A stretch of DNA of 64,000 nt from Algoriphagus sp. CAU 1675. GTDB taxonomy: Bacteria; Bacteroidota; Bacteroidia; Cytophagales; Cyclobacteriaceae. Under the pieces are notes generated by a model, which saw only the letters and a list, made by a program, of their open reading frames with translations, was not told the DNA's origin and ran no database searches. Positions 9,771 to 19,699 of the stretch are shown piece after piece (the stretch's first letter is position 1; each line of letters begins with the position of its first letter). A program made the translations under genes and the position numbers. The stretch covers positions 434,001 through 498,000 of the forward strand of contig NZ_JARHUI010000004.1 in assembly GCF_029222925.1 (NCBI RefSeq), in the 5' to 3' direction.

Positions 9771-12700
9771 ATGAAAAACAGCTACAAGTTTAGGCTGCTT
9801 TTCCTGTTTAGTATGCTGGCATCTATCACGGCATTTGCCCAGCAGACAGTAACAGGTAAGGTAACGGCAAAAGAAGACGGCCAGGCTATTCCTGGTGTTA
9901 GCGTCCTCGTCCAGGGAACTTCTTCCGGTGGAGTGACGGATATTGATGGGAATTTTTCAATTTCCGTTCCAGGTCCGGAGTCAATTTTGGTTTTCTCTTT
10001 TATAGGATTTGAAACCCAAAAAGTTCTGGTTGGAAACAATACCAGAATATCTGTCAGTCTGGCAACTCAGGAATCCGAACTTGATGAAGTAATTGTAACG
10101 GCATTTGGTATTTCACAGGAAAAGAAAGCCTTGGGATACTCGGCACAAAATATCAACGCGGATGAAATTGCAAAATCCAGACAACCCAACATCGTCAATG
10201 CCCTGCAAGGACAAGTTGCTGGTGTACAAGTAACCAATTCCGGTGGAGCTCCTGGACAATCTGCAAGGATTATCATCCGTGGGATCAACTCATTGGATCC
10301 ATCTGCCGACAATCAGCCTTTGTTTGTGGTAGATGGGGTTCCTGTGGACAACTCTACCATTGAATCGGGGGGAACCCCAAGAGGAATGTCTAACCGAATT
10401 GCGGATATTAATCCAAATGACATAGAATCAATGTCCGTGTTGAAAGGAGCTGCTGCAACTGCTTTGTACGGTGTACGGGCCGCTAATGGAGCAGTGATTA
10501 TCACAACCAAAAAAGGAAAAGAAGGTCAAATCAGAGTAGACTTCAATTCTTCCTTAGGCTTTGATCAATTAAAAAAACTCCCCGAACTTCAGAATCAATA
10601 TGGGCAGGGGTATAGTGGAGTTCGTGATGACTCCAGCTTCTGGCCATCTTGGGGAGCCAAAATTTCCGAAGAAAATGACCCAAATTACGTATACCAGGAC
10701 AACTGGAACCGAGCATTTGATACCGGAGTACAATTTGACAATAGCCTGAGTGTATCCGGAGGAAATGACAAAGCAACATTTTACGGTTCATTTGGCCGTT
10801 TGGATCAAAAAGGAATAATTCCCTTCTCAACCTGGGACAGAACCAGCGCCAAATTATCCGGCACTATCAAGGCCAGCGAGAAATTCAACTTCTCCGGTTC
10901 AATGAACTACACCAATTCGGGAGGTAATCGCGTCCCTCATGACCGTTTCCTTGAAAGAATGATGTATTGGTCAGAAACCACTGACGTTAGGGATTATATC
11001 AACCCTGACGGAACTATGAAGACTTATGCCAATACTAACCCGATTTACGATGCCCGATTTTCCACCTATGAAGACAATGTCAACCGCATCATCGGAAACA
11101 TTAATCTGAATTACAGCCCGGCCGATTGGGTCACATTCTCTTATAGACTGGGGATGGATAACTATTCAGATTCGAGAACGGAAATCACCCCTGGTCCCAT
11201 GGGAATTGACGGGGAGGTACCTTTGAGTTCAACTGGATTTATTGGGGAGACCCGAATCAATAGCAGGGATCTTACTTCCAATTTTTATGTAGCCATCAAA
11301 AAACAATGGAATGAGGACTGGAATACCAGCTTGAGAATAGGAAATGACGTTTTCGAAAGAAAATATGACCGGATATCTGCCTCTGGATCCAACTTCGTGA
11401 TCCCGGGTTTTTACAACTTAAGTAATACTACTCAGATCTTTGCAAGTCAAGGAAAAAGCATCCGAAGACTAGTGGGCTTTTACGGTGATCTAATGGTGGA
11501 TTATAAAAACTTCCTATTCCTTAACATCACCGGTAGAAACGACATCTCCTCCACGCTTCCTAAAAACAACAATTCCTTCTTTTACCCTTCCGTAAACCTG
11601 GGATATGTCTTTAGTGAAAATTTCGATCTTCCATCTTGGGTCACCTTCGGAAAACTTAGAGGTTCTTGGGCCCAGGTAGGTAAAGATACCAATCCTCATA
11701 TTTTGGGAGCTACCTTCGTTTCTCCTTCTGTATTTCCTCTGAATGGACAGGTAGGATTTTCCAGAAACTCAACCTTTGGAGATCCAAACCTGAAACCTGA
11801 GACAACTACCTCAATTGAATTCGGAACGCAGTTGGCCTTTTTCAACAACAAAGCCAACCTCGATGTAACCTACTATAAATCCAACGCCAAGGATCAAATC
11901 ATCCCTGTTCCAATTTCTGATGCAACTGGCTTCTCTTCCTATATTACCAATGCCGGTGAAATCGAAAACAGAGGTTGGGAAATCGTATTGGGAGGAACTC
12001 CAATCGAGCGCGGAGATTTTCGTTGGGATGTCACAGCAAATTTGACTACCAATAAAAATGAAATCAAATCAATCCGGGAAGGGATAGATCAAATAGTAGT
12101 TGGTTCCCAATTCGGATATGTGGGAAGTACCGTGACCATGATCCTAAAAGAAGGTGAAGCCTATGGAAATATTTATGGTTCCAGCTATGTAAGACCAGGA
12201 GCAACAGAAGGTGCCACAAAATTAGATCGTGATCTCCCCATGCTGATCGGTGCAAACGGGTTTCCAGTAAGAACCGGGAACCAATTGATCTTGGGCAATG
12301 CAGTTCCAAAATTCTTTGGCGGATTGAGAAATGAATTTTCGTATAAAGGATTCGAACTTTCGCTTTTGATTGATTTTAGAGCTGGATTAGAACAGTACAA
12401 TCAGTTCGCAAACTTCTTGGCCGCATTTGGAAAGCAAAAAGATTCGGAAAGAAGAAATGACATTGTAGTATTCCCAGGAGTATTGGCTGATGGCTCCCAA
12501 AACACCAAGGAGGTTTGGTTGGGACAAGGGATTGGACCTGATGGGGTTAATTATGGTGCTGGTTATTGGAGAAATGCCTATAGAGCGATTTCCGAAAACT
12601 TTGTGAATGATGCCAGCTTTATCAAACTCAGAAACATAACTCTTGCTTACAGTTTGCAGCCTAGCGTTTTGGAAAGAACCCCGTTCCGTACAGCACGCTT

Positions 12701-12857
12701 TTCCTTGGCAGCAAACAATATTATCCTTTACACTCCTTGGGACGGATTTGACCCTGAGTCCTTCTCTGCAGGTGCAGGAGGGAACGCTGTAGGGTTTACC
12801 GGACTGGGATTCCCTGGTGTACAAAGTGTTTTCTTTACATTGAATTTGGGACTGTAA
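9771..12857 (+). CDS. SusC/RagA-family TonB-dependent outer-membrane transporter
   Basis: A 1028-residue outer-membrane importer. Signal peptide (cleavage after AFA), then a carboxypeptidase-D regulatory-like domain at about residues 26-105 (VTGKVTAKEDGQAIPGVSV), a plug domain with IIIRGINSL, FVVDGVPVDN and LKGAAATALYGVRAANGAVI, and a 22-strand-type barrel. This is the classical Bacteroidota SusC organisation; the protein forms the pore under a SusD lid and is energised by TonB. It starts a two-gene operon with the SusD-like gene 19 bases downstream. No glycoside hydrolase, lyase, sigma/anti-sigma pair or hybrid sensor lies alongside, so the substrate cannot be read from context. Confidence 0.95.
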   Translation: MKNSYKFRLLFLFSMLASITAFAQQTVTGKVTAKEDGQAIPGVSVLVQGTSSGGVTDIDGNFSISVPGPESILVFSFIGFETQKVLVGNNTRISVSLATQESELDEVIVTAFGISQEKKALGYSAQNINADEIAKSRQPNIVNALQGQVAGVQVTNSGGAPGQSARIIIRGINSLDPSADNQPLFVVDGVPVDNSTIESGGTPRGMSNRIADINPNDIESMSVLKGAAATALYGVRAANGAVIITTKKGKEGQIRVDFNSSLGFDQLKKLPELQNQYGQGYSGVRDDSSFWPSWGAKISEENDPNYVYQDNWNRAFDTGVQFDNSLSVSGGNDKATFYGSFGRLDQKGIIPFSTWDRTSAKLSGTIKASEKFNFSGSMNYTNSGGNRVPHDRFLERMMYWSETTDVRDYINPDGTMKTYANTNPIYDARFSTYEDNVNRIIGNINLNYSPADWVTFSYRLGMDNYSDSRTEITPGPMGIDGEVPLSSTGFIGETRINSRDLTSNFYVAIKKQWNEDWNTSLRIGNDVFERKYDRISASGSNFVIPGFYNLSNTTQIFASQGKSIRRLVGFYGDLMVDYKNFLFLNITGRNDISSTLPKNNNSFFYPSVNLGYVFSENFDLPSWVTFGKLRGSWAQVGKDTNPHILGATFVSPSVFPLNGQVGFSRNSTFGDPNLKPETTTSIEFGTQLAFFNNKANLDVTYYKSNAKDQIIPVPISDATGFSSYITNAGEIENRGWEIVLGGTPIERGDFRWDVTANLTTNKNEIKSIREGIDQIVVGSQFGYVGSTVTMILKEGEAYGNIYGSSYVRPGATEGATKLDRDLPMLIGANGFPVRTGNQLILGNAVPKFFGGLRNEFSYKGFELSLLIDFRAGLEQYNQFANFLAAFGKQKDSERRNDIVVFPGVLADGSQNTKEVWLGQGIGPDGVNYGAGYWRNAYRAISENFVNDASFIKLRNITLAYSLQPSVLERTPFRTARFSLAANNIILYTPWDGFDPESFSAGAGGNAVGFTGLGFPGVQSVFFTLNLGL

Positions 12858-12876
12858 ACCTCTAAACCACGCAAAA

Positions 12877-14289
12877 ATGAACTTTACAAATAAACTTTCT
12901 GCGATTTTAGGCGCATCCCTGATATTGATCGCTTCAGCTTGCGATTCATTTTTGGATGTCAATGAAAATCCAAACAACCCTGAAGATGCACCAATCTCCG
13001 GGTTGATGACCAATAGTACCTATGAGACGGCTCTAAATGTCTACAGGATTGGTAGTGCCACGAGCAATTATGTACAATATTTGGCTTCCCCAAACCCAAA
13101 CAGCGGTTCGGATGTCATGGACCCTACCGATTTCAGTGGAACTTGGTTTAGTCTTTATAATGTCATGACAGACTTGAATGAGATTATGCGTAAATCCGAA
13201 GAATCAGGAGCCAGCCATTACTTGGGCGCTTCTCAAATACTAATGGCCTTGAACCTAGGAATGACCGTTGACCTTTTCGGAGATGTCCCCTACTCTCAAA
13301 GTTTTAATTTTGAGACGGTAACACCATCCTATGATGATGACCAGCAGCTCTACGCTCAAATCATTAGCTTGTTGGATCAAGGTATTACCAACCTTCAGGG
13401 CCAAACCTCTATTTCCATGGGAAGTGATGACTTCATCTTTGGGGGAAACGTGAACAACTGGATCAAGTTTGCATATTCTTTAAAGGCCCGCTTCCTCATC
13501 CACACCAAAGGAGGAAATGGTTACAATGCCTCAGAGGTACTGAATGCAGTGAACAATGGTTTTTCCTCAAATGCTGACGATGCCTCCGTAACTTTCTTTG
13601 AGCAAAGATTCAATCCTTGGGCACAGGTAGCTATCAACAATTCCAACTTGCTTTTGGGAGGTTGGATTTCCGAACAATTTATTGAAGCTCTTGACGGTAC
13701 CTCTTACCCAACAGTGGATCCCAGACTTCCGCTTATGGTAGGAACAACTGATGAGGGTGAATTCGTAGGTACAGTCAACGGAGCTGGACGAGGAGATGCC
13801 CCAGAACAAGGAGCACGCTCCACGCTGATTCCGGGACAATTTTACACCTCCACCCTTTCCCCAATATTGATTGCAACTTACTCCGAACTTAAATTCATTG
13901 AGGCGGAAGCAGCTTTTGACACTGATAAAGCCCGTTCATACGCCGCATACCTTGCAGGTATTGAAGCCCATATGGATATGTTGGGAGTAGCAGCTGGTGA
14001 GAAGGCTGGCTACCTAGCAGATCCAAGTGTCAGTATGGGTGAAGATGCTCTGACTTTGGACGATATCATGAAGGAAAAATGGGTTGCCCTGTTCTTACAT
14101 CCGGAAACTTGGAACGATGCCCGTCGTTTTGATTATGCTTATAAGAACATGACCCTTCCAGAAAATTTAAATCCAAATCTTAACAATCAATTCATTAGAA
14201 GACTTGCCTATCCTGATAGTGAAGTTAGCCGGAACGGAAACAATGTCCCATCGGTTACCCTACTGGATCGAATTTGGTGGAACCAGTGA
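12877..14289 (+). CDS. SusD/RagB-like surface lipoprotein
   Basis: A 470-residue lipoprotein, lipobox IASAC (Cys22), followed by DSFLDVNENPNNP, the N-terminal signature of the SusD-like_2 group. The helical TPR-like scaffold and a C-terminal block (EKWVALFLHPETWNDARRFD) fit the family. It forms the substrate-binding lid over the upstream SusC and acts at the cell surface. A strong terminator follows directly, so the operon has only two genes. SusD-like_2 members often sit with SusC proteins outside large polysaccharide loci; the ligand here is unknown. Confidence 0.93.
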   Translation: MNFTNKLSAILGASLILIASACDSFLDVNENPNNPEDAPISGLMTNSTYETALNVYRIGSATSNYVQYLASPNPNSGSDVMDPTDFSGTWFSLYNVMTDLNEIMRKSEESGASHYLGASQILMALNLGMTVDLFGDVPYSQSFNFETVTPSYDDDQQLYAQIISLLDQGITNLQGQTSISMGSDDFIFGGNVNNWIKFAYSLKARFLIHTKGGNGYNASEVLNAVNNGFSSNADDASVTFFEQRFNPWAQVAINNSNLLLGGWISEQFIEALDGTSYPTVDPRLPLMVGTTDEGEFVGTVNGAGRGDAPEQGARSTLIPGQFYTSTLSPILIATYSELKFIEAEAAFDTDKARSYAAYLAGIEAHMDMLGVAAGEKAGYLADPSVSMGEDALTLDDIMKEKWVALFLHPETWNDARRFDYAYKNMTLPENLNPNLNNQFIRRLAYPDSEVSRNGNNVPSVTLLDRIWWNQ

Positions 14290-14307
14290 AAATTTGATTA
14301 ATCCTCT

Positions 14308-14341
14308 AAGTCTCCTGCCTTAAAGCAGGAGACTTTTTTTA
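14308..14341 (+). terminator. Intrinsic terminator after first susCD operon
   Basis: Perfect 11-bp stem AAGTCTCCTGC / GCAGGAGACTT with a 6-nt loop and a T tract. Confidence 0.92.
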
Positions 14342-14457
14342 TTTTAAGCATATGAAACCGGGCATGAAGAATACGCTCTTACGAATGGAGAAGTATCAAG
14401 CATGTGAGATCCCTCCCGAGATGCATCGGAGGACCGATAAAAAACAATTTTAAACAG

Positions 14458-15765
14458 ATGAAAAAAATTCTTCTTGGACTTTTGCTGCTCGCCAGTTCCT
14501 GTACGGTCCAAAAAATCAATAAATCCCTTACCAAATCTGATGTTTTCGATAAAGGGCACCTAGGGTTTATGCTACTGGACCCGGAGAACGACAAGGTGTT
14601 GGTCGACATCAATTCAGATAAATACTTCATACCGGCATCCAATACCAAGCTGTTTACTTTTTACACTTCTTATTCGGTACTGGGAGACGGTTTGGTCAAC
14701 GGACTGAATTATTTGGAACGTGGGGATTCCCTGATTTTTTGGGGAACGGGAGACCCGAGCTTTTTGCATCCTGACCTGAAAAACCAAGTCGCTCTGGATT
14801 TCCTGAAAAAGAGTAGCAAACAACTATTCCTGCTGGACAATTTTGATCAGGTCAATGCCTTTGGCCCAGGCTGGGCCTGGGATTGGTACAATGCCTATTA
14901 TGCTACCGAACGTTCGGCATTCCCGATTTATGGTAATGTGGTCCGGTTCAACTATTCGGAAGGAGATCAATATTTCTCCATCAATCCAGAGTGGTTCAAA
15001 CCCTTTGTAGCCGCTGTCAAGACTGAAAACTGGAAAAGCTTTAATTTCAAAAGGGACAGATATCAGAACCATTTTTCCTACCAATTCACAGAAAAGCCCG
15101 ACCTGAAACCTTTTGAAACGGATATTCCCTTTGTCACTTCAGCTGAACTGACCGCAGCGATGCTTTCGAAGCTTTTGGAAACAAAGGTCACGCTCCTAAA
15201 AAACAACCGCCTTCTTTCTAGCGAACCTAAGAAACTGTTAACCGCTCCTGCAGACAGCATCTATTCCCAAATGATGAAAATCAGTGACAATTTTCTAGCG
15301 GAGCAATTGATGCTGCTGGTCTCAGACCAACTTACCAACTCCCTCAGCACAAGTGATGCTATTGCTTATTCAAAGGAAAACTTGCTAGCCGATCTTCCTG
15401 ACGAACCTTTTTGGTATGACGGTTCGGGACTTTCAGCAAGGAATATGTTTACCCCCAGAACTGTTGTGGCTCTTTTGGGAAAAATCCGTGCAGAAGTCCC
15501 ACTCGAAAAAATCAAAGCCTATTTTCCAGCAGGAGGATCTTCAGGAACCATCAGAAATTGGTATGCGCCTGATCCGGGGCAGGAACCCTACGTTTATGCC
15601 AAAACCGGCACGCTGAGTATGAGCAATGCACTGAGTGGGTTCCTCTTTACCAAAAGTGGAAAAATCCTTCACTTCTCCTGCATAATGAACAACTATGCCA
15701 TTTCTTCCAATGACCTGAAGACTGAATTGCAAAAGGTCCTCTATTTTATCCACGACAAGTATTGA
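14458..15765 (+). CDS. dacB: Peptidase S13 (PBP4-type D-Ala-D-Ala carboxypeptidase) lipoprotein
   Basis: A 435-residue lipoprotein that should trim or cleave peptidoglycan cross-links in the periplasm. I chose the ATG at 14458 over an in-frame ATG at 14404 because it opens a lipoprotein signal peptide (LLLLASSC, Cys15). All three penicillin-binding-protein motifs are present: Ser61-N-T-Lys64, Ser276-D-Asn278 and Lys382-T-Gly. The insert between the first two motifs is of the size expected for class C PBPs. Being a lipoprotein is a variation on the usual soluble PBP4 and would tether it to a membrane. It is followed three bases later by the S9 peptidase, so they are probably co-transcribed. 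The gene symbol is by family; orthology to E. coli dacB is not proven. Confidence 0.88.
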   Translation: MKKILLGLLLLASSCTVQKINKSLTKSDVFDKGHLGFMLLDPENDKVLVDINSDKYFIPASNTKLFTFYTSYSVLGDGLVNGLNYLERGDSLIFWGTGDPSFLHPDLKNQVALDFLKKSSKQLFLLDNFDQVNAFGPGWAWDWYNAYYATERSAFPIYGNVVRFNYSEGDQYFSINPEWFKPFVAAVKTENWKSFNFKRDRYQNHFSYQFTEKPDLKPFETDIPFVTSAELTAAMLSKLLETKVTLLKNNRLLSSEPKKLLTAPADSIYSQMMKISDNFLAEQLMLLVSDQLTNSLSTSDAIAYSKENLLADLPDEPFWYDGSGLSARNMFTPRTVVALLGKIRAEVPLEKIKAYFPAGGSSGTIRNWYAPDPGQEPYVYAKTGTLSMSNALSGFLFTKSGKILHFSCIMNNYAISSNDLKTELQKVLYFIHDKY

Positions 15766-15768
15766 ACC

Positions 15769-17841
15769 ATGAAAAAACATCTCCTCTTTCTAGTCTCCTT
15801 TCTTCTAATCTCTCAATACCTCTTTTCCCAATCCTTCACCATGGAGCAAGTGGGAAAATTCAGCTTTCCATCTGAACTAACCTCCTCCCCTTCTGGGGAA
15901 AAGATCGCCTGGGCCATGAATGAGCAAGGCAAAAGAAATGTCTACTTTGCTGAAGGCCCGGATTTCAATCCAGTGAAAATGACTGATTTTTCCAAGGATG
16001 ACGGACAGGAAATCAGCAGTCTGAGCTTCACACCTGATGGAAACTGGCTGGTATTTGTACGAGGTGGAGATCATGGTGGGAGCAATGCATCCTCTACGGT
16101 CAATGCACAAAACCTCCCTGTACTTCCCAAAGTTGAGATTTGGAAAATAAATCTGGAATCGAAAAAAGCCGAACCAGTTGTGGAAGGTGATAATTTTACA
16201 ATCGGTCCCACTAACCAATTGCTTTTCCTGAAGAATGGCCAAGTCTGGAAAGCCGATTTAGGCGGAAAAGAAAAGTCTTCCCAACTCTTTCAGATCAAAG
16301 GGAATGTCAATTCATTGGAGTTTTCTCCTGATGGAAAAAAACTGGCCTTCACCGTCAACCGGGGAGGACATCAGTTAGTGGGGATTTACGAAAATCAGGA
16401 GACCCCAATTCATTGGATTGCTCCTTCTTTTCACCGCTATTCTCAGCCTAAATGGTCACCAGACGGGACCAAAATTGCTTTTATCAAAACCCTTGGAGGA
16501 GAGGGTATCGCTTTTCCACTTTTGGAACCCCGCCACATCCCTTGGGAAATCTGGTTGGCAGATGTAGAAAGTGGCGAGGGTGAAAAACTTTGGAAAGCTC
16601 CAGAAACCCTCCGTGGTTCCTACCGCTATCCTTTCTTTGCTTTCCCAAGCAACGGGGAAATCATCTTCGAATCCTATGAAGACGGCTGGCAGCACCTCTA
16701 TTCCTTGGATGTAAAAAGCAGAAAAAGCCTACTCCTCACCCCGGGAGACTACATGGTAGAGCAGATAAAACTCAGTTCAGACAGTAAAAAACTGGTCTTC
16801 TCTGCCAATACCGGAAACCATGCACTGGATATAGACCGAAGACATATTGGGTCAATTGATCTTGCTAGTAAAAAGTTGACCTGGGAAACTTCAGGAGAGG
16901 GAATCGAAGCCTATCCTGTGACAATAGGGAATCAGGGGAAAATGGCATTTTTCTCCGCTACAGCCCAGCGCTCTCATCTTGTATCACTGAAAGAAGGCCA
17001 CCAAACCCGACTTCTTCAGGAAAGCATCATTCCTTCGGATTTTCCTCAAAGCAGTTTGGTCACCCCAAAGCAGGTGGTGTTTACTGCTCCGGACGGCACC
17101 AAGGTACATGCCCAGCTATTTGAAAAGCCCGGAGGACCAGTAAAAAAGCCTGCAGTTCTCTTTGTGCATGGAGGCCCACAAAGGCAAATGCTATTGGGCT
17201 GGAGCTACATGGATTACTATTCAAATACTTACTCACTCAACCAATATCTGGCAGAACAGGGTTTTGTGGTTCTGTCGGTGAATTTCCGGTTGGGAATTGG
17301 CTATGGATATGAGTTTCACCGGCCTGCCTATGGTTATTATCAGGGTGCTGTGGAATATCAGGACATCAAAGCTGCCGGAGAATATTTGGCAAACTTGCCT
17401 CAGGTGAACTCCGAAAAAATAGGGATCTATGGAGGAAGCTATGGTGGATATTTGACCTCACTGGCACTGGCTCGGGATTCCGATCTTTTTAAGGTGGGTG
17501 TGGACATCCACGGAGTTCATGACATGGATCAACGATATGAATTGCCGGATGGATATGAAGTTTCCCCTGATTATGAAAAAGCCAAAGAGGTAGCCTGGAA
17601 ATCCTCTCCTATGCCGGACTTGGACAAATGGACCTCCCCGGTACTGTTCATCCATGCAGACGATGACCGCAATGTCAACATCAGCCACAGCACGGATCTG
17701 ATCCGGAGATTTGATGAATTAGGCAAGCCTTACGAATCCATTTTGATTCCGGGAGACACACACCATTGGATGAAATGGAGCAATATGATCCGGGTGAACC
17801 AAGCCACTGCGGACTTCCTCAAAAAACACCTGATGGACTAA
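15769..17841 (+). CDS. Secreted prolyl-oligopeptidase family (S9) serine peptidase
   Basis: A 690-residue exported peptidase with a signal peptide (cleavage after FS near residue 21). The N-terminal 400 residues form a WD40/TolB-like propeller with repeated blocks such as LSFTPDGNWLVF, LEFSPDGKKLAF and PKWSPDGTKIAF. The C-terminal alpha/beta hydrolase domain carries Ser557 in GGSYGG, Asp633 in HADDDRNV and a His in GDTHHW, plus the HGGP oxyanion motif. It probably cleaves short peptides in the periplasm, resembling dipeptidyl-peptidase or acylaminoacyl-peptidase types; specificity cannot be read. Three-base spacing to the preceding gene and the following one suggests an operon. Confidence 0.93.
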   Translation: MKKHLLFLVSFLLISQYLFSQSFTMEQVGKFSFPSELTSSPSGEKIAWAMNEQGKRNVYFAEGPDFNPVKMTDFSKDDGQEISSLSFTPDGNWLVFVRGGDHGGSNASSTVNAQNLPVLPKVEIWKINLESKKAEPVVEGDNFTIGPTNQLLFLKNGQVWKADLGGKEKSSQLFQIKGNVNSLEFSPDGKKLAFTVNRGGHQLVGIYENQETPIHWIAPSFHRYSQPKWSPDGTKIAFIKTLGGEGIAFPLLEPRHIPWEIWLADVESGEGEKLWKAPETLRGSYRYPFFAFPSNGEIIFESYEDGWQHLYSLDVKSRKSLLLTPGDYMVEQIKLSSDSKKLVFSANTGNHALDIDRRHIGSIDLASKKLTWETSGEGIEAYPVTIGNQGKMAFFSATAQRSHLVSLKEGHQTRLLQESIIPSDFPQSSLVTPKQVVFTAPDGTKVHAQLFEKPGGPVKKPAVLFVHGGPQRQMLLGWSYMDYYSNTYSLNQYLAEQGFVVLSVNFRLGIGYGYEFHRPAYGYYQGAVEYQDIKAAGEYLANLPQVNSEKIGIYGGSYGGYLTSLALARDSDLFKVGVDIHGVHDMDQRYELPDGYEVSPDYEKAKEVAWKSSPMPDLDKWTSPVLFIHADDDRNVNISHSTDLIRRFDELGKPYESILIPGDTHHWMKWSNMIRVNQATADFLKKHLMD

Positions 17842-17844
17842 TTC

Positions 17845-18591
17845 ATGAAGCACTCGGTTCACATACTCAATGGGGATTCCCTAGCATCCCTACTCCCAGA
17901 CCAAATCCAAGGAGAAAGAATCGTTTTCAGGGAATGCCTCATCGATGGACCAGTTGATGCTGAATCCGAAGAAAAATTCTGGGAAACCCGGAAGAAATTC
18001 ATCCAATCTAATTTTGGCCCTAGTCCGGATTATGAATCCTACAGTAAAAATGAAATCCTGAAAATCAAAAATATCTCCGTTGATTCCGAGGTCTATCTTT
18101 GGTTTGAAGAAGACCTCTTTTGCCTGGTCAATTTCTGGAAAGCCGTAGACATGCTTTCCTCCCGGGTATATGAAGCCTATTTGGTCACTCCCGGAACGGA
18201 AAACCCATACAGTTTTGCGGAATTGGACTCTCAGAAACTTATCGAAAGGTTCCATTCCGCCCAGCATCTTCAGAAAGAAGACCTGATACTTTTCTCAACA
18301 ATGTGGTCCTATTTCCAAAAAGAGGAAGTTTTTGAGGCGCTACATCTTGCAGAAAAATTCAGCGATAGATTCCCATTTCTTCTCCGGGCCATTGAGGCAT
18401 GGAGGGAAATGATTCCACTGGGAGAATTCCCAGGAAAACCCATAGAAACGCTAAGGGAGATTGTAAATGAATTAAAAACAGAAGACTTTGAAGTGATCTT
18501 TCCTGAATTCCAAAAGCGACTTCCTATTTACGGATTGGGAGATCTGCATGTGAAAAGACTCTTAGAGCAAATCCCAAAAGAAAGGCAATGA
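17845..18591 (+). CDS. DUF1835 domain protein
   Basis: A 248-residue cytoplasmic protein with no signal peptide. The N-terminus (VHILNGDSLASLL, then ERIVFRECLIDGPV) is the characteristic start of DUF1835, a Bacteroidota/Firmicutes family of unknown function. The rest is acidic and helical (LWFEEDLFCLVNFW, DLILFSTMWSYFQ). No catalytic residues are obvious. The start ATG is three bases after the S9 peptidase stop, which points to co-expression. Confidence 0.8.
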   Translation: MKHSVHILNGDSLASLLPDQIQGERIVFRECLIDGPVDAESEEKFWETRKKFIQSNFGPSPDYESYSKNEILKIKNISVDSEVYLWFEEDLFCLVNFWKAVDMLSSRVYEAYLVTPGTENPYSFAELDSQKLIERFHSAQHLQKEDLILFSTMWSYFQKEEVFEALHLAEKFSDRFPFLLRAIEAWREMIPLGEFPGKPIETLREIVNELKTEDFEVIFPEFQKRLPIYGLGDLHVKRLLEQIPKERQ

Positions 18592-18649
18592 CGCTTCTTT
18601 TTGTATTCCTATTTTAAAATGCCGGCCACAGTTTAATTAACTTCACCCC

Positions 18650-19636
18650 ATGCAATGGTTTACCGAATTTGAGATTCCCCAATCCCCTTTCCCCATCTCG
18701 CACCAATCCAAGGTCCTGAGCATGGGATCTTGTTTTGCGCAGAGCATGGGCGAGAAAATGGAAGAACACAAATTCGATATTTTCATCAACCCCTTCGGCA
18801 CTATCTTTCATCCCTTGGCACTAAGGGATCTTTTGGATTTGGCAATCCGTAGAAATCCAATTGATGAAAAACTGATTCTGGAAAGAGATGAGACCTATTT
18901 CCATTATTTGGCCCATTCGGATCTCTTTGGAAAAAGTGAAGCAGAACTTCTCGAGAAATTCAGCCATCAATTAGAAATTACCAGAGAATATTTAAGTAAA
19001 GGAAGTCATCTGATCCTGACTTTTGGGACTTCCTGGATTTATGAACTGCAGGAAAACATTCGGGTAGCCAATTGCCATAAGCAGCCCCAAAAGATCTTCC
19101 GAAAACGGTTGACCGGCTTGGAAGAAATGGAAAACACCATGGCTGAATTATTGAAACAATTGACCGGATCCAACCCCAAGCTCAAAGTCATTCTGACAGT
19201 CAGCCCGGTTCGCCATATCAAAGACGGTATCCCTGAAAACCAACTCAGCAAAAGCCTGCTCAGAGTCCTATGTTCCAAACTGGAAGAGCAGTTCTCATTT
19301 GTAAACTACTTCCCATCCTATGAAATCATGATGGATGAACTACGGGATTACCGATTTTATAAAAGTGACAGAATACATCCAACTGAGGAGGCCGAATCCT
19401 ATATCTGGAAAAAATGGAAATCCTCCTTTTTCAGCACAGCAACTCAAGAAACAATTGGAAAAATATCTAAAATACAGCGGGAACTGGTCCACCGCCCACT
19501 CAATCCGGAAAGTCCCTCTCATCTGAAATTTCTTCAGAATTTACTCCAAAAGCTGGAACGATTGAACGAAGAATTTGATTTTTCAAAAGAAATAAAATTC
19601 GTGTCAGAATCATTAAATCCCCCAAACCTTCCTTAA
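18650..19636 (+). CDS. GSCFA-domain protein
   Basis: A 328-residue cytoplasmic protein. Its N-terminal block VLSMGSCFAQSMGEKM contains the GSCFA motif that names the family, with INPFGTIFHPLAL, LTFGTSWIYEL, LTVSPVRHIKDG and a C-terminal DRIHPTEEA. The arrangement (G-S, G-T-S-W, and D-x-x-H) is that of an SGNH-type hydrolase or acyl-esterase fold, so Ser in GSC and the D/H of the last motif are likely catalytic; substrate unknown. It follows DUF1835 by 58 bases and precedes the YyaL-like gene by 63 bases on the same strand. Confidence 0.88.
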   Translation: MQWFTEFEIPQSPFPISHQSKVLSMGSCFAQSMGEKMEEHKFDIFINPFGTIFHPLALRDLLDLAIRRNPIDEKLILERDETYFHYLAHSDLFGKSEAELLEKFSHQLEITREYLSKGSHLILTFGTSWIYELQENIRVANCHKQPQKIFRKRLTGLEEMENTMAELLKQLTGSNPKLKVILTVSPVRHIKDGIPENQLSKSLLRVLCSKLEEQFSFVNYFPSYEIMMDELRDYRFYKSDRIHPTEEAESYIWKKWKSSFFSTATQETIGKISKIQRELVHRPLNPESPSHLKFLQNLLQKLERLNEEFDFSKEIKFVSESLNPPNLP

Positions 19637-19699
19637 AAGGGAGAGATATTTTCCAGTCGAAATCGAAAAAATTTTCAATTCTCAATTTATAATTTCTAG

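Noticed and set aside
12387..13013. Minus-strand open frame spanning the susC/susD junction
   Set aside because: Antisense to two well-supported genes and lacks any recognisable motif.
14409..14434. Imperfect hairpin (CCTCCCGA / TCGGAGG) before the PBP4-type gene
   Set aside because: Has a bulge, no T tract and no repeat elsewhere in the window; too weak for a regulatory call.
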